Positions 43,130-51,711 of a stretch of 64,000 nucleotides of DNA are shown here, in pieces. Location: NCBI RefSeq assembly GCF_001613505.1, contig NZ_BDCM01000025.1, forward strand, positions 1 through 64,000, in the 5' to 3' direction. Position 1 is the first letter of the stretch. Each line of letters opens with the position of its first letter. The position numbers and the translations under genes were made by a program. A model generated the notes under the pieces. The model did not search any database. It was given only the letters and a program-made list of their open reading frames with translations, and had not been told where the DNA came from. Source of the DNA: Nocardia mikamii NBRC 108933 (GTDB lineage Bacteria > Actinomycetota > Actinomycetes > Mycobacteriales > Mycobacteriaceae).

Positions 43130-44596
43130 TCAGATGTCCGGGCGGCGCTGGGCCCAGGGCTGGGCCTGCTCGAGCTGTGCGGCCAGCCGGATGAGCTGTC
43201 CTTCCGCGCCGAGGCGGCCGACGAACTGGACGCCGATCGGTAGCCCGTCGGGAGTCCAGTGCAGTGGCACGCTGATGGCGGGACGGCCGGTGATGTTCGC
43301 CAATTGGGTGTAAGGAACCCAGCCCAGGTTGTCGTTGATGAACTGGTCGACGATCGGTGTCCAGCGCAGTAGCCCGGCGACCCGGGCGGTCAGCAACAGT
43401 CGCTGTGCCGTGCGCCGCGTCGGCGAGAGGTCGAACGCCCCGATCCGAGGCGGCGGCGTCGCTGTCGTCGGAGTGAGCAGCAAGTCGTAGGACTCGTGAA
43501 AGTCCGCCAGCCGCCGCACGTACTGGTGTCGCCGCTCGACGGCGCGAGTCAACTCGACAGGCTTGATCGCGCGCCCCAGCGCGGCCATGAGCCGGGTATC
43601 GAGTTCGAATCCCGAATCCCCCACGCCACCAGCGGCTTTGGCCTCGTCCACCGAAAAGGCACACTCGACGAACCAGGTGGTGAGAAAATCCTTGGCCAAA
43701 GCCGCGTCATCGAACGGAGCGCGGGGCAACTCCATCACGTCGTGGCCGAGGCTCACCAGTAGTTCGGCCGCTCCGTTCGCCGCCGCCACAGCCTCCGGAT
43801 GGGGCGCCGGATTGACCGAACTGGCAGTGCACATCCCGATCCGAAGACGCCCCGGGGCACGTTCCACCTCCGCGAGATAGCTGCCCGTCTCCCGCGCGAC
43901 CAGGTACGGCCCGACCGGGGTCGGGCCGGCCAGCACGTCGAGCATGGCGGCGGTGTCTCGCACCGACCGAGAGATGACGCCATCGGTGGCGGTTCCACCC
44001 AGATACTCACCGTGCACGGGACCGGCCGGGATCAGGCCGCGAGAAGCCTTGAGCCCGAGCAGCCCACACGCCGAAGCCGGAATTCGGATCGAGCCACCGC
44101 CGTCACTGGCACCCGCGCACGGCACGATCCCCGCAGCCACCGCCGCCGCGGCGCCACCAGAGGAGCCACCGGGCGTGTGGCCGGTATTCCACGGATTGCG
44201 CGCCGGACCGAACAACTCGGGTTCGGTGATTCCCTTGGCGCCGAATTCGGGAGTATTGGTCTTACCGAAGATAACCAGACCGGCATCGAGCCACCGCTGC
44301 ACCACCGTGGCATTCTCGGTCGCCGGGACCGACGCGAGCGACCGCGAACCGCCGCTGGTGGGATAGCCGGCGAGATGTTGATGCAGGTCCTTGATGAGGA
44401 ACGGCACCCCGGCGAAAGGCGCGTCGTCCACCTCGACAGCACAGGCCGGATCGACCTCGGCCACGATCGCGTTGATCCGCGGATCGACTTCGGCCGCGCG
44501 CGCCCGCGCCGCCTCCAGCAATTCGGACGGCTCGGCTTCACCCGACCGCACCAGAGCAGCCAGCGCCATCGCGTCCGAACTCGTGTAGGCATCCAC
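43130..44596 (-). CDS. Amidase (amidase-signature family)
   Basis: A 488-residue enzyme with the Ser-cisSer-Lys triad. The lysine is in AGVPFLIKDLHQHLAGYPTSGGSRSL near residue 70. The glycine/serine-rich signature is NPWNTGHTPGGSSGGAAAAVAAGIVPCAGASDGGGSIRIPASACGLLGLKASRGLIP, with both serines. The C-terminal part ends in VPLHWTPDGLPIGVQFVGRLGAEGQLIRLAAQLEQAQPW. It hydrolyses an amide, or possibly an aryl ester. It stands alone, so the substrate cannot be inferred. Confidence 0.9.
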   Translation of the reverse strand: MDAYTSSDAMALAALVRSGEAEPSELLEAARARAAEVDPRINAIVAEVDPACAVEVDDAPFAGVPFLIKDLHQHLAGYPTSGGSRSLASVPATENATVVQRWLDAGLVIFGKTNTPEFGAKGITEPELFGPARNPWNTGHTPGGSSGGAAAAVAAGIVPCAGASDGGGSIRIPASACGLLGLKASRGLIPAGPVHGEYLGGTATDGVISRSVRDTAAMLDVLAGPTPVGPYLVARETGSYLAEVERAPGRLRIGMCTASSVNPAPHPEAVAAANGAAELLVSLGHDVMELPRAPFDDAALAKDFLTTWFVECAFSVDEAKAAGGVGDSGFELDTRLMAALGRAIKPVELTRAVERRHQYVRRLADFHESYDLLLTPTTATPPPRIGAFDLSPTRRTAQRLLLTARVAGLLRWTPIVDQFINDNLGWVPYTQLANITGRPAISVPLHWTPDGLPIGVQFVGRLGAEGQLIRLAAQLEQAQPWAQRRPDI

Positions 44597-44714
44597 ACCG
44601 GCACCCTATCGGGCAGCGACTCGGCGCACGGGGCGATCGAGGCGCTGTTGAATCGGTGGCTCCACCGCCCGCAGCGCCGCGCGGATATACGAGACGAGGG
44701 GCAGAGGTGTCGGT

Positions 44715-45311
44715 TCAGGTCGTGGCTTGTACCCGGATCGGCTCACCGCCCGCGAGATCGCCTGCGGGATCGTCGATCTCGTAGTAGGGCGGCTCGCCGT
44801 CGAGGTAGTGGGCGACGTCGAAGTAGTCGTTGCCGGCCAGGTCGAGGGTGCCGGTGGTCCAGGCCAGCAGGAAGTCGGTGACCGGCATAGCGGTGAACAA
44901 CCACGCGGACTGGTGGACGTTGGTGAGGATGATCGTCCACACGGCCGGATCCGGTCCCGGATACCACAGCAGATAGTCCCCGCCCTCGTGAGCGCCCCAC
45001 TGGATCAGCTGTGCCGGTTCGATCGACACTCCGGCGGGCACCGCGGGCTGCCATTGCGGCAGTAATCGTTCCGGTGGCAGCAGGTCGCCACGGGCTCGGC
45101 GCGTGCGGGCGGCGAGATCGTCCCATTCGTCGGGCGCCGGGCCCAGCAGCCGGAATGCGTTGCACCACAGGACATCGCCGTAGGTGTCGTAGAGCCGCTT
45201 GTAGTCGGCCGGCAGCTCGACGCCGAGCTCGGCCTCGGTCTCCTCCCACGCCACCGGCGGCCGTGCCGGTGGCGGCGGGAGGAAGGTGGTGAGCTCGTCG
45301 AAGGCGGTCAT
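44715..45311 (-). CDS. SMI1/KNR4 (SUKH) family protein, probable immunity protein
   Basis: A 198-residue cytosolic protein. Its SUKH hallmarks are near the start: VAWEETEAELGVELPADYKRLYDTYGDVLWCNAFRLLGPAPDEWDDLA (the W-E-E-E-LG-LP-DYK-LY-YG pattern), and later WGAHEGGDYLLWYPGPDPAVWTIIL. SUKH proteins are well known as immunity proteins to nuclease toxins of polymorphic toxin systems, although some have other roles. It begins 13 bases after the stop of a secreted nuclease-like gene on the same strand, the usual toxin-then-immunity order. Protection of the producer from that nuclease is therefore the likely role. Confidence 0.8.
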   Translation of the reverse strand: MTAFDELTTFLPPPPARPPVAWEETEAELGVELPADYKRLYDTYGDVLWCNAFRLLGPAPDEWDDLAARTRRARGDLLPPERLLPQWQPAVPAGVSIEPAQLIQWGAHEGGDYLLWYPGPDPAVWTIILTNVHQSAWLFTAMPVTDFLLAWTTGTLDLAGNDYFDVAHYLDGEPPYYEIDDPAGDLAGGEPIRVQATT

Positions 45312-45324
45312 CGTCTCGATCCTG

Positions 45325-46644
45325 TCAGAAATTCTGGATCAGCACGGGCCCGGGATTCCATCCCTTGTCGCCGATGGCCCACATCAGGATGTAGTCGGGG
45401 ATGGCGTTGTCGCCGACGTAGAGCGGAATCTTGCCCAGCGAGACGTTCTGCTGCGGGATCCCGTCGGCAACTCTGGCACCGCTGACGACCTTGCTGATCT
45501 CGACGTCCCAGTCGCGAATGATGCCGGTGTTGATCGCGCCGAGTTCCGGAGTGAGGAACTGGGGCAGATCCCCCGGACAGCCGTTGACGTTGGCGCACAG
45601 GTGTCCCCGCTGGTACGGCCTGGTCGCACCGGGAATCTTGATCGAGGGGGAACCGCCCGTGCCGACCATGGCGGGGGTGATGTAGCCGACGAGGCCGCCG
45701 GAGCGGTTGTAGTCGTCCAGCGGTGCGGCCAGCACGTTGCCGCCGTCGCCGGCGACGAGGATGACCGGGGTCTGATCGGCGACCGGGTTGGTGCCGTCCG
45801 GATTCGGCAACGCGAACACCTGCGGCGTGGCGTTGCTCGGGCGCAGCACACCCTGGGCAGCCTGCTGGATCTGGAAGGCATTGGCGAAGAACTCCTGCTG
45901 CATGGCCGTCATATCCGGCGCCGGCCCGATCCCACCGGTGGCGCCGGGCGCCTGCAACGGATTCGCGGGCGCGGGCAGGACACGGAAGGCGTTGGGGCCG
46001 TTCACCATGCTGTTGGGCAGCAGCGCCGGCTGCACCGGAGCACCGCTACCGATCAACGTCGACGGACTGTAGGTGCCACCTTGCGGGATCGCGGGATTGC
46101 GGATGATCCGCGACAACGGCGGCAACGCCATCGCAGGGTTCGGTAGCGCCGGCGCGGTCGACGAGCGCGGCGCCAACGGCACCGACGGCGTGCGCGGCTT
46201 CGCCGGTGCCGGACTCGGCGCGGGCGCGGGCCCCGGTGCCGGGCTCGGCGGGCAGCTCGGGTTGGGCGCGGCCGCGGCGATGATCAGCGCGGCCGGGCAC
46301 GGTTGCGGCGCATCGGGTTTCGGCGGTGCACCGACCTGCGGAACGTCATGCCCCTCGGCCCGGCACTGCTCGGCCAGGCTCTGCAATTCCGGGATCTCGG
46401 CGTTGCCGCGTTCGGCCTCCGCGTTGTAGGCCGCGACCGCTGCCTCATCCGACGGATTCGGCGGATTCGCGTTGTGGACCGCGGCAGCCTGATTGTGTGC
46501 CTCGATCCGCGCAGCGACCGCCCCGCAGTCCAACGAATCGGCAGATCCTATCGGTGCCGCGACCACCAGCATCCCGAAGATGCCGAGGACGACAGCGAGG
46601 ACAGCTACTGTTTTGCTAACGAAACGTCCTGTAGAAGAAGACAT
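45325..46644 (-). CDS. Secreted protein with C-terminal DNA/RNA non-specific endonuclease-like domain
   Basis: A 439-residue protein. Signal peptide: TGRFVSKTVAVLAVVLGIFGMLVVAAPIGSADS. A cysteine-bounded helical domain (about 38-105) carries RIEAHNQAAAVHNANPPNPS and AVAAYNAEAERGNAEI. A proline/alanine linker (about 110-200) and a long spacer follow. The C-terminal domain (about 290-439) has YQRGHLCANVNGCPGDLPQF, then LTPELGAINTGIIRDWDVEI, IPLYVGDNAIPDYILMWAIG. This follows the Endonuclea_NS_2 pattern (GHL with catalytic His348, an NxG-x-R-x-E segment, then a YxG...P strand). The ATG at 46644 follows GGGGGG; an ATG six codons earlier is weaker. Assignment of the nuclease fold is by pattern, not alignment. 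Confidence 0.65.
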   Translation of the reverse strand: MSSSTGRFVSKTVAVLAVVLGIFGMLVVAAPIGSADSLDCGAVAARIEAHNQAAAVHNANPPNPSDEAAVAAYNAEAERGNAEIPELQSLAEQCRAEGHDVPQVGAPPKPDAPQPCPAALIIAAAAPNPSCPPSPAPGPAPAPSPAPAKPRTPSVPLAPRSSTAPALPNPAMALPPLSRIIRNPAIPQGGTYSPSTLIGSGAPVQPALLPNSMVNGPNAFRVLPAPANPLQAPGATGGIGPAPDMTAMQQEFFANAFQIQQAAQGVLRPSNATPQVFALPNPDGTNPVADQTPVILVAGDGGNVLAAPLDDYNRSGGLVGYITPAMVGTGGSPSIKIPGATRPYQRGHLCANVNGCPGDLPQFLTPELGAINTGIIRDWDVEISKVVSGARVADGIPQQNVSLGKIPLYVGDNAIPDYILMWAIGDKGWNPGPVLIQNF

Positions 46645-47197
46645 TTCACCCCCCAAGTTCATGTCGGTTCGAAACTAACGTCACCGCCTTCGATCGGTCA
46701 AGAGTGACCGCCGCCACTGAAGGCCACCGACGCGATCGGAGCGAAACGGCCGTCGGGATCGAGACGCGGCCGCGAAGTCATGCCGGTATCGTTCGCCGTG
46801 GCCGCAGCGGGATGTGATCACGGAACACTTCGATGGCGGCGGCGACTTCGACCGGTGTTGTCGCGTGGGCGATGTCGTGGCGCTAGCGAACGCGGTTCGC
46901 GACCACGTCGAGGTCGAATCCCCAGACCATCCGCATTCGCCGCGGACGGCGTCGGTGATCGACGCGCAGACGATGCTCTCCCGGCCGGGAGTACGGCGCT
47001 GGACCCAAGGGCGACGGCGTCGAGCCATGCGTCAGTGGCTGCCATGACAGGCAGGAGCCCCCGCCTCAAATTCTGAAACGCGTCCGCTTCGAGCGGCCAG
47101 CGTCCGACCGCTCCCGATGAAATACTGGTACCGGGTATCGCCAACTGTCGGCGACACTTTCGGATCGGCTGATGCCGCTCTTGGTTGGGAGACGTTC
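46645..47197. other. About 550 bases without a supported gene
   Basis: This covers the divergent upstream regions of the nuclease and terpene synthase genes. On the minus strand, 46778-46936 reads as a protein-like 52-codon frame broken by one TAG after 17 codons (MRMVWGFDLDVVANRVR, stop, RHDIAHATTPVEVAAAIEVF). It may be a worn fragment. No strong promoter pair was found. Confidence 0.35.
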
Positions 47198-48298
47198 GTG
47201 CAGTACATGCCTCATATCGAATCGGATATCGCCGCCATGCACACCGAATACCAGTCACTTCTGCACGGGGATCGATGGTCGTTGCGCGCCCTGTTCAGCA
47301 CCGACGACTGCGATATCGCCGAATACTGCGGCACTTTCGCGCCGAACCGGTTCGGCGCCGAGGCGTGCGAGGCGGTCGAGACGTTCTGCCGCAGACACCG
47401 GATCTGGCTGGAAAGCGGTGGTGCCGCCTACAATTCGATGACACCCTACCTGCATCCGCGCACGATAGACCTACCGCGGATGACGACGATCGGTATCTAC
47501 AACGCGATCTTGTTCGCACTCAACGACACGGTGGGCCGGGAGAAGTTCAGCCATCTGTCCGAGGACGAACGCGCACAGGCGCAGCGGGAGGTCGACCATC
47601 TGTGTCGATTATTCGAGTCCGGCCGGATCCGGCCGGACACCACCACCCCCATCATCGAGGCGAGCCTCGAATTCTTGACGATCCTCACCGAACAAGCCGA
47701 GCCCGTGTGGTTGCAGCGATTCCGCGCATCGACGATCGACCACCTGCGCACGGCGATCCGCGACCAGAACGTCGGCGCGCGCGGTGACCTGCTCAGCGTC
47801 GACGACTACATCGCCCTGCGTAACGAAGTTTCCGGGATGTACCCCGCGATCCAGCTGTGCGAGTTCGCGCGCGACACCACCCTGCCCTGGGATCGGCTCG
47901 CCGCCGCCGGCCTCGCCGAGGACCTGCGCACGCTGGAACGCCTGACCGCCGAAGTCGGCGCCCTGATGAACGATGTCTTCTCCTTCGAGAAGGAGGTCAT
48001 CGTGGACCGATCCGATTTCAATCTCATATCGATTCTGCTGCTCAATACGCCCGGCGCGACACTGGCCGACGCCGTACTCGGCGCCGCGCAGATCGTGCGC
48101 GAGCGATTCACACACTTCCGCGGGCTGCGTCGAGACCTGCTCGATCGCTGCGCCGCACTCGGTCCACCGCTGGCCACCGCCGTCACCGCCTACGCCGACG
48201 ACCTCGACCAATGCGTGCAAGCGAGCTGGGTGTGGCAATGCGCCACCTCGCGCTACAAGGGCCGGTCGATATTCGCCGAGGCCCACACACAGAGGTAG
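47198..48298 (+). CDS. Class I terpene synthase
   Basis: A 366-residue cyclase of the bacterial terpene synthase group. The metal-binding NSE triad is intact: NDVFSFEKE (258-266). The Asp-rich motif that usually reads DDxxxE is LNDTVGRE (108-115), so the first aspartate is asparagine. The C-terminal SRYKG resembles the RY pair that closes over the diphosphate. It cyclises a prenyl diphosphate, probably farnesyl or geranyl, to a hydrocarbon or alcohol. The GTG at 47198 has GGGAG six bases before; a start 27 codons earlier gives an unlikely N-terminus. No P450 or prenyltransferase is adjacent. The altered motif does not exclude activity. Confidence 0.85.
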   Translation: MQYMPHIESDIAAMHTEYQSLLHGDRWSLRALFSTDDCDIAEYCGTFAPNRFGAEACEAVETFCRRHRIWLESGGAAYNSMTPYLHPRTIDLPRMTTIGIYNAILFALNDTVGREKFSHLSEDERAQAQREVDHLCRLFESGRIRPDTTTPIIEASLEFLTILTEQAEPVWLQRFRASTIDHLRTAIRDQNVGARGDLLSVDDYIALRNEVSGMYPAIQLCEFARDTTLPWDRLAAAGLAEDLRTLERLTAEVGALMNDVFSFEKEVIVDRSDFNLISILLLNTPGATLADAVLGAAQIVRERFTHFRGLRRDLLDRCAALGPPLATAVTAYADDLDQCVQASWVWQCATSRYKGRSIFAEAHTQR

Positions 48299-48429
48299 TC
48301 CGCCGATGACGTGACGAATCAGGCATGCAGTACCTTTGACTGCAGCGTCTCGATCAGCAGTACCAGCCAGGGGAGTATCGCCGGGCACCCGAAGTAGCAG
48401 CACAAGCGCATCGGACATGGGGAGTTGGA

Positions 48430-49731
48430 GTGGATGATCTGAGCACAGCACTCGCCCAGCAATGGGAGCGCGCGCTCGCGACGATCACCGCCCACCCTTC
48501 CTACGCCAATGTAGAAATTTCGTTTCTGCGCGATCTACTGGAAGAACTTCACGCGAGTCTCACCGCGGAGGACTTCGACGCGGCCGCCGGATCCCGAGCA
48601 GGAGCGGCGCTGGCGGGTGCCCGGCTCACCGATCCGGCGGTCCCGGTCGTGTCCGCCCCGGTACTGCACAGACTCACGGAATTCAGCGATCACCCCGACA
48701 CCGGCCGGCGGATGGCCACCCTGCTCGTCGCGTTCGGCCACGGCCACCACTTCCTGGCCGAAGCGATCCGGGCCGACGATGTCGAGGAAGGCCAGCGCCG
48801 GTTCCGGCTCGTGTTCGACCATGCCTCCATCGCCATCGCTATCGGCGACACCAACGGTGTGCTGCTGGAAGCCAATCCGCATCTGGCCGACATGATCGGC
48901 GTACCGGTCGACTCGCTACGCGGAATCAGCGTCTACGACTTCGCCCACCCCGACGACCAGGCCGCGATCCGCCAGATGGTCTACGACGACCTCGTACCGG
49001 CCAGGGCGGGTACCGCGAAGATCGAACGGCGTCTGCAGCGCGCGGACGGCAGCACCGGATGGGCCACATTCGCGATCACCTATGTCCGGAGCGCCTTCGG
49101 GCCGGACTATCTGCTCGCCATCGGGGAGGACGTCACCGAACGCCACCAACTGCAGGAGCAGCTCCATTACCAGGCGCGCCACGACGCGCTCACCGAGCTG
49201 CCCAACCGCCGCCACCTGCTCGACACGCTCAGAGCAGTGATCTCCACGGCCGGCGAGAACGATCTGATGGGGTTGTGCTTCACCGACCTGGACCACTTCA
49301 AAGAGGTCAACGACCGATACGGTCACGGCGTCGGCGATCAAGTGCTGGCCACCGTCGCTCGTCGGCTGCACGACAGCCTGCAGGACGACGGATGCCTGGT
49401 CGCACGGATCGGCGGCGACGAGTTCGTCACCCTCATTCCGCCCCCGGCCGACACCCGACGGGTCTCCGCCGTGGCGGATCGCCTCCGCGGCGCACTGTCG
49501 CATCCCCTCATCGTCGGCGGGCACCGGCTCCACATTTCCGCCAGCATCGGCGCCGTCGTCACTCCGGTCGCCGGCAAGGACCCCGAATGGCTGCTCGACG
49601 CGGCCGACACCTCGCTGTACGACGCCAAGTCCGGCGCCCGCGGCAACTGGATCCTGCACACCGTCCACGCCGCCGAGCCCGCCGGCGAGAGCTTCGACAG
49701 CGATTATCCGGCGGCAGGCAACACTCGGTAG
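48430..49731 (+). CDS. PAS-GGDEF protein, probable diguanylate cyclase
   Basis: A 433-residue signalling protein. Residues 1-120 are helical without a known domain. A PAS domain at about 125-240 contains RFRLVFDHASIAIAIGDTNGVLLEANPHLADMIGVPVDSLRGISVYDFAHPDD with a PAC segment YLLAIGEDVTERHQLQEQL. The GGDEF domain follows (HDALTELPNRRHLLDTL through DHFKEVNDRYGHGVGDQVL to ARIGGDEFVTLIPP), with GGDEF intact and therefore likely active in making cyclic di-GMP. No EAL domain and no membrane segment. The GTG start follows GGGGAG. It is convergent with and overlaps the RibD-like gene by 28 bases. Confidence 0.9.
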   Translation: MDDLSTALAQQWERALATITAHPSYANVEISFLRDLLEELHASLTAEDFDAAAGSRAGAALAGARLTDPAVPVVSAPVLHRLTEFSDHPDTGRRMATLLVAFGHGHHFLAEAIRADDVEEGQRRFRLVFDHASIAIAIGDTNGVLLEANPHLADMIGVPVDSLRGISVYDFAHPDDQAAIRQMVYDDLVPARAGTAKIERRLQRADGSTGWATFAITYVRSAFGPDYLLAIGEDVTERHQLQEQLHYQARHDALTELPNRRHLLDTLRAVISTAGENDLMGLCFTDLDHFKEVNDRYGHGVGDQVLATVARRLHDSLQDDGCLVARIGGDEFVTLIPPPADTRRVSAVADRLRGALSHPLIVGGHRLHISASIGAVVTPVAGKDPEWLLDAADTSLYDAKSGARGNWILHTVHAAEPAGESFDSDYPAAGNTR

Positions 49732-50237
49732 ACGATCTCCACGCCGCCACCGTCCAACGGCCGCGAGCTCTCGAACTCGAGATCGGTCCGTGGATCCAGC
49801 GAATCGGTCAGGCGCATGCCGCTGCCGACGAAGAACGGCAGGATCACGAGCTCGAGTTTGTCGACGGCACCCAGCGCGCGATAGGTCTCGATCGTGGCGG
49901 GCCCACCGATCAGGTGGACATCGCCGCCCCTGTTGGCCGCACGGACCTTCTCCAGCAGCCGCACCGGATCGTCGTCGACGGTCACATCGTCGGGGGTGCC
50001 GTCGGGCCGGCGCGAACCCAGCACGAAAACCTCCAGGTCCGGCCACGGCCAGCGATCGGCGGTGAGCGCCGGTTCGAAGGTCGTGCGTCCCATCAGGGCG
50101 GCCTCGCAGGTGCGGAGAAATTCGGCGATGCCGTGACTGCCCGGACCGTGCACCGGATCGATGACCTGAGGTGGCCAGCCGTCCGGAGTCGTCACGTAAC
50201 CATCGGCGGTCACACACAGGCGGGCCAGGATCTGCAT
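49704..50237 (-). CDS. RibD C-terminal/dihydrofolate reductase-like family protein
   Basis: A 177-residue protein starting MQILARLCVTADGYVTTPDGWP, with ALMGRTTFEPALTADRWPWPDLEVFVLGS and DVHLIGGPATIETYRALGAVDKLELVILPFFVGSGMRLTDSL. These are the RibD_C fold marks with NADPH-binding strands. It is a different branch from the other such protein in the window. The ATG at 50237 begins the conserved strand; the upstream frame lacks family sequence. Its 3' end overlaps the GGDEF gene on the other strand by 28 bases. Substrate unknown. Confidence 0.8.
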   Translation of the reverse strand: MQILARLCVTADGYVTTPDGWPPQVIDPVHGPGSHGIAEFLRTCEAALMGRTTFEPALTADRWPWPDLEVFVLGSRRPDGTPDDVTVDDDPVRLLEKVRAANRGGDVHLIGGPATIETYRALGAVDKLELVILPFFVGSGMRLTDSLDPRTDLEFESSRPLDGGGVEIVYRVLPAAG

Positions 50238-50340
50238 CGGTTCATCCAATCTGTCGAGTCGCAGAAGAGACGATGCGTGCGGCCGAAAATCATCGACGGT
50301 TCGGTGCGTCCACGCCATCCGGCCGTGGGCGCCGGACCCT

Positions 50341-51591
50341 TCACTCGCCCCGGTAGCGCACCTGGAATTCCTTGATGCCGTTCAACCAGCCCGACCGCAG
50401 CCGCCGGGGGTCCCCCAGTGCGGTGATGTCGGGAAGGTGGTCGGCGACGGCGTTGAAGATCAGGTCGATCTCCAGTCTGGCCAGGTTGGCCCCGATGCAG
50501 AAGTGCGCACCCGTACCGCCGAACGCCAAGTGCGGGTTGGGGTCTCGGGTGATGTCGAAGGTGAACGGGGCGTCGAAGACTTCCTCGTCGAAATTCGCGG
50601 ATCGGTAGACGATCAGTACCCGCTGCCCCTTCCGGATGCGGACGCCGCCGAGTTCGGTGTCCTCCAGCGCGGTTCGCTGGAACGTACTCACCGGCGTGGC
50701 CCAGCGGACGATTTCGTCGACGGTGGTCTTGGGCCGCTGCGATTTGAAAAGCTCCCATTGGCCGGGGTTTTCGAGGAATGCGATCATCCCGTGCGTGATC
50801 GCGTTACGGGTGGTCTCGTTGCCGGCCACGGCCAGGAGAATGACGAAGAAGCCGAATTCCTCCGAGGTCAGCGCTTCCCCGTCGACGTCGGCGTGGACCA
50901 GTTCGGTCACGATATCGTCGGCCGGCCGCGACTTTCTCGCTTCGGCCATCTGCCAGGCGTAGGCCAGGAGTTCGGCGGAGGCGGCCAGCGGGTCCACGCC
51001 GGCATACTCCGGGTCGTCGTAGCCGATCATTTCGTTGGACCACCGGAAAATCTTCATCCGGTCCGCCTGCGGCACGCCGATCAATTCCGCGATCGCCTGC
51101 AACGGCAGTTCGCATGCCACCTGCGTGACGAAGTCCCCCGCGCCCGCCTCGGCGGCGGCGGCCACGATGGCCTGGGCGCGAGCGGACAACTCCGCGCGCA
51201 GCCCGTTGACGGCCCGCGGGGTGAATCCCTTCGAGATCAGCTTGCGCATCCTGGTGTGTTGCGGCGCATCCTGATTGAGCAGGACGAGCCGCTGCATGTC
51301 CATCCGTTCGGGGGTGAGTTCGACGCCGTACCGTGGCAGCGCGGTGTTCTCGGCATTGGAGAACACATCGCTGCGCCGAGACACCTCTTTGACGTCGGCG
51401 TGTGTGGTCACGACCCAGAATCCGTCGTCCGGAAATCCGTCGCTGTGCGGCGGCTTCGAATTCCACCAGATCGGAGCCGTACGACGCAGTTCCGCCAACT
51501 CTTCGACCGGCACCCGCCGGGCCCACATATCCGGATCCGTGACGTCGAAATTCGCCGGGATATCGGGACGTGTCGCACGCATATCAACCAC
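50341..51591 (-). CDS. cyp125: Cytochrome P450, CYP125-type steroid 26(27)-monooxygenase
   Basis: A 416-residue P450. I-helix: AVAGNETTRNAITHGM; ExxR: DEIVRWATP; haem loop: FGGTGAHFCIGANLARLEI with the axial cysteine. The N-terminal stretch ELAELRRTAPIWWNSKPP, the segment FWVVTTHADVKEVSRRSDVFSNAENTALPRY and the end RRLRSGWLNGIKEFQVRYRG closely follow the CYP125 family that oxidises the cholesterol side-chain terminus. GTG and ATG starts three codons apart are both possible. Right upstream is a sequence matching the KstR operator consensus, as expected for this gene family. Confidence 0.85.
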   Translation of the reverse strand: MVDMRATRPDIPANFDVTDPDMWARRVPVEELAELRRTAPIWWNSKPPHSDGFPDDGFWVVTTHADVKEVSRRSDVFSNAENTALPRYGVELTPERMDMQRLVLLNQDAPQHTRMRKLISKGFTPRAVNGLRAELSARAQAIVAAAAEAGAGDFVTQVACELPLQAIAELIGVPQADRMKIFRWSNEMIGYDDPEYAGVDPLAASAELLAYAWQMAEARKSRPADDIVTELVHADVDGEALTSEEFGFFVILLAVAGNETTRNAITHGMIAFLENPGQWELFKSQRPKTTVDEIVRWATPVSTFQRTALEDTELGGVRIRKGQRVLIVYRSANFDEEVFDAPFTFDITRDPNPHLAFGGTGAHFCIGANLARLEIDLIFNAVADHLPDITALGDPRRLRSGWLNGIKEFQVRYRGE

Positions 51592-51609
51592 CGGGCCGTC
51601 ATCGCTGAC

Positions 51610-51623
51610 TGAAACAGGTTCTA
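51610..51623. promoter_or_regulatory. KstR-type operator before cyp125
   Basis: TGAAACAGGTTCTA fits the published KstR consensus TNNAACNNGTTNNA at all fixed positions. It lies 19-32 bases upstream of the P450 start. KstR represses cholesterol-degradation genes in mycolic-acid actinomycetes. The intergenic regions read around the other genes gave no second clear match. Confidence 0.65.
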
Positions 51624-51711
51624 GGAATATTCAAGCACAATCACCGTGCCCGGGGACGCGATCGACGACGACCGCCATGACCTTTCGGCGGGGCCCGCGA
51701 GAGTCGCCGAT

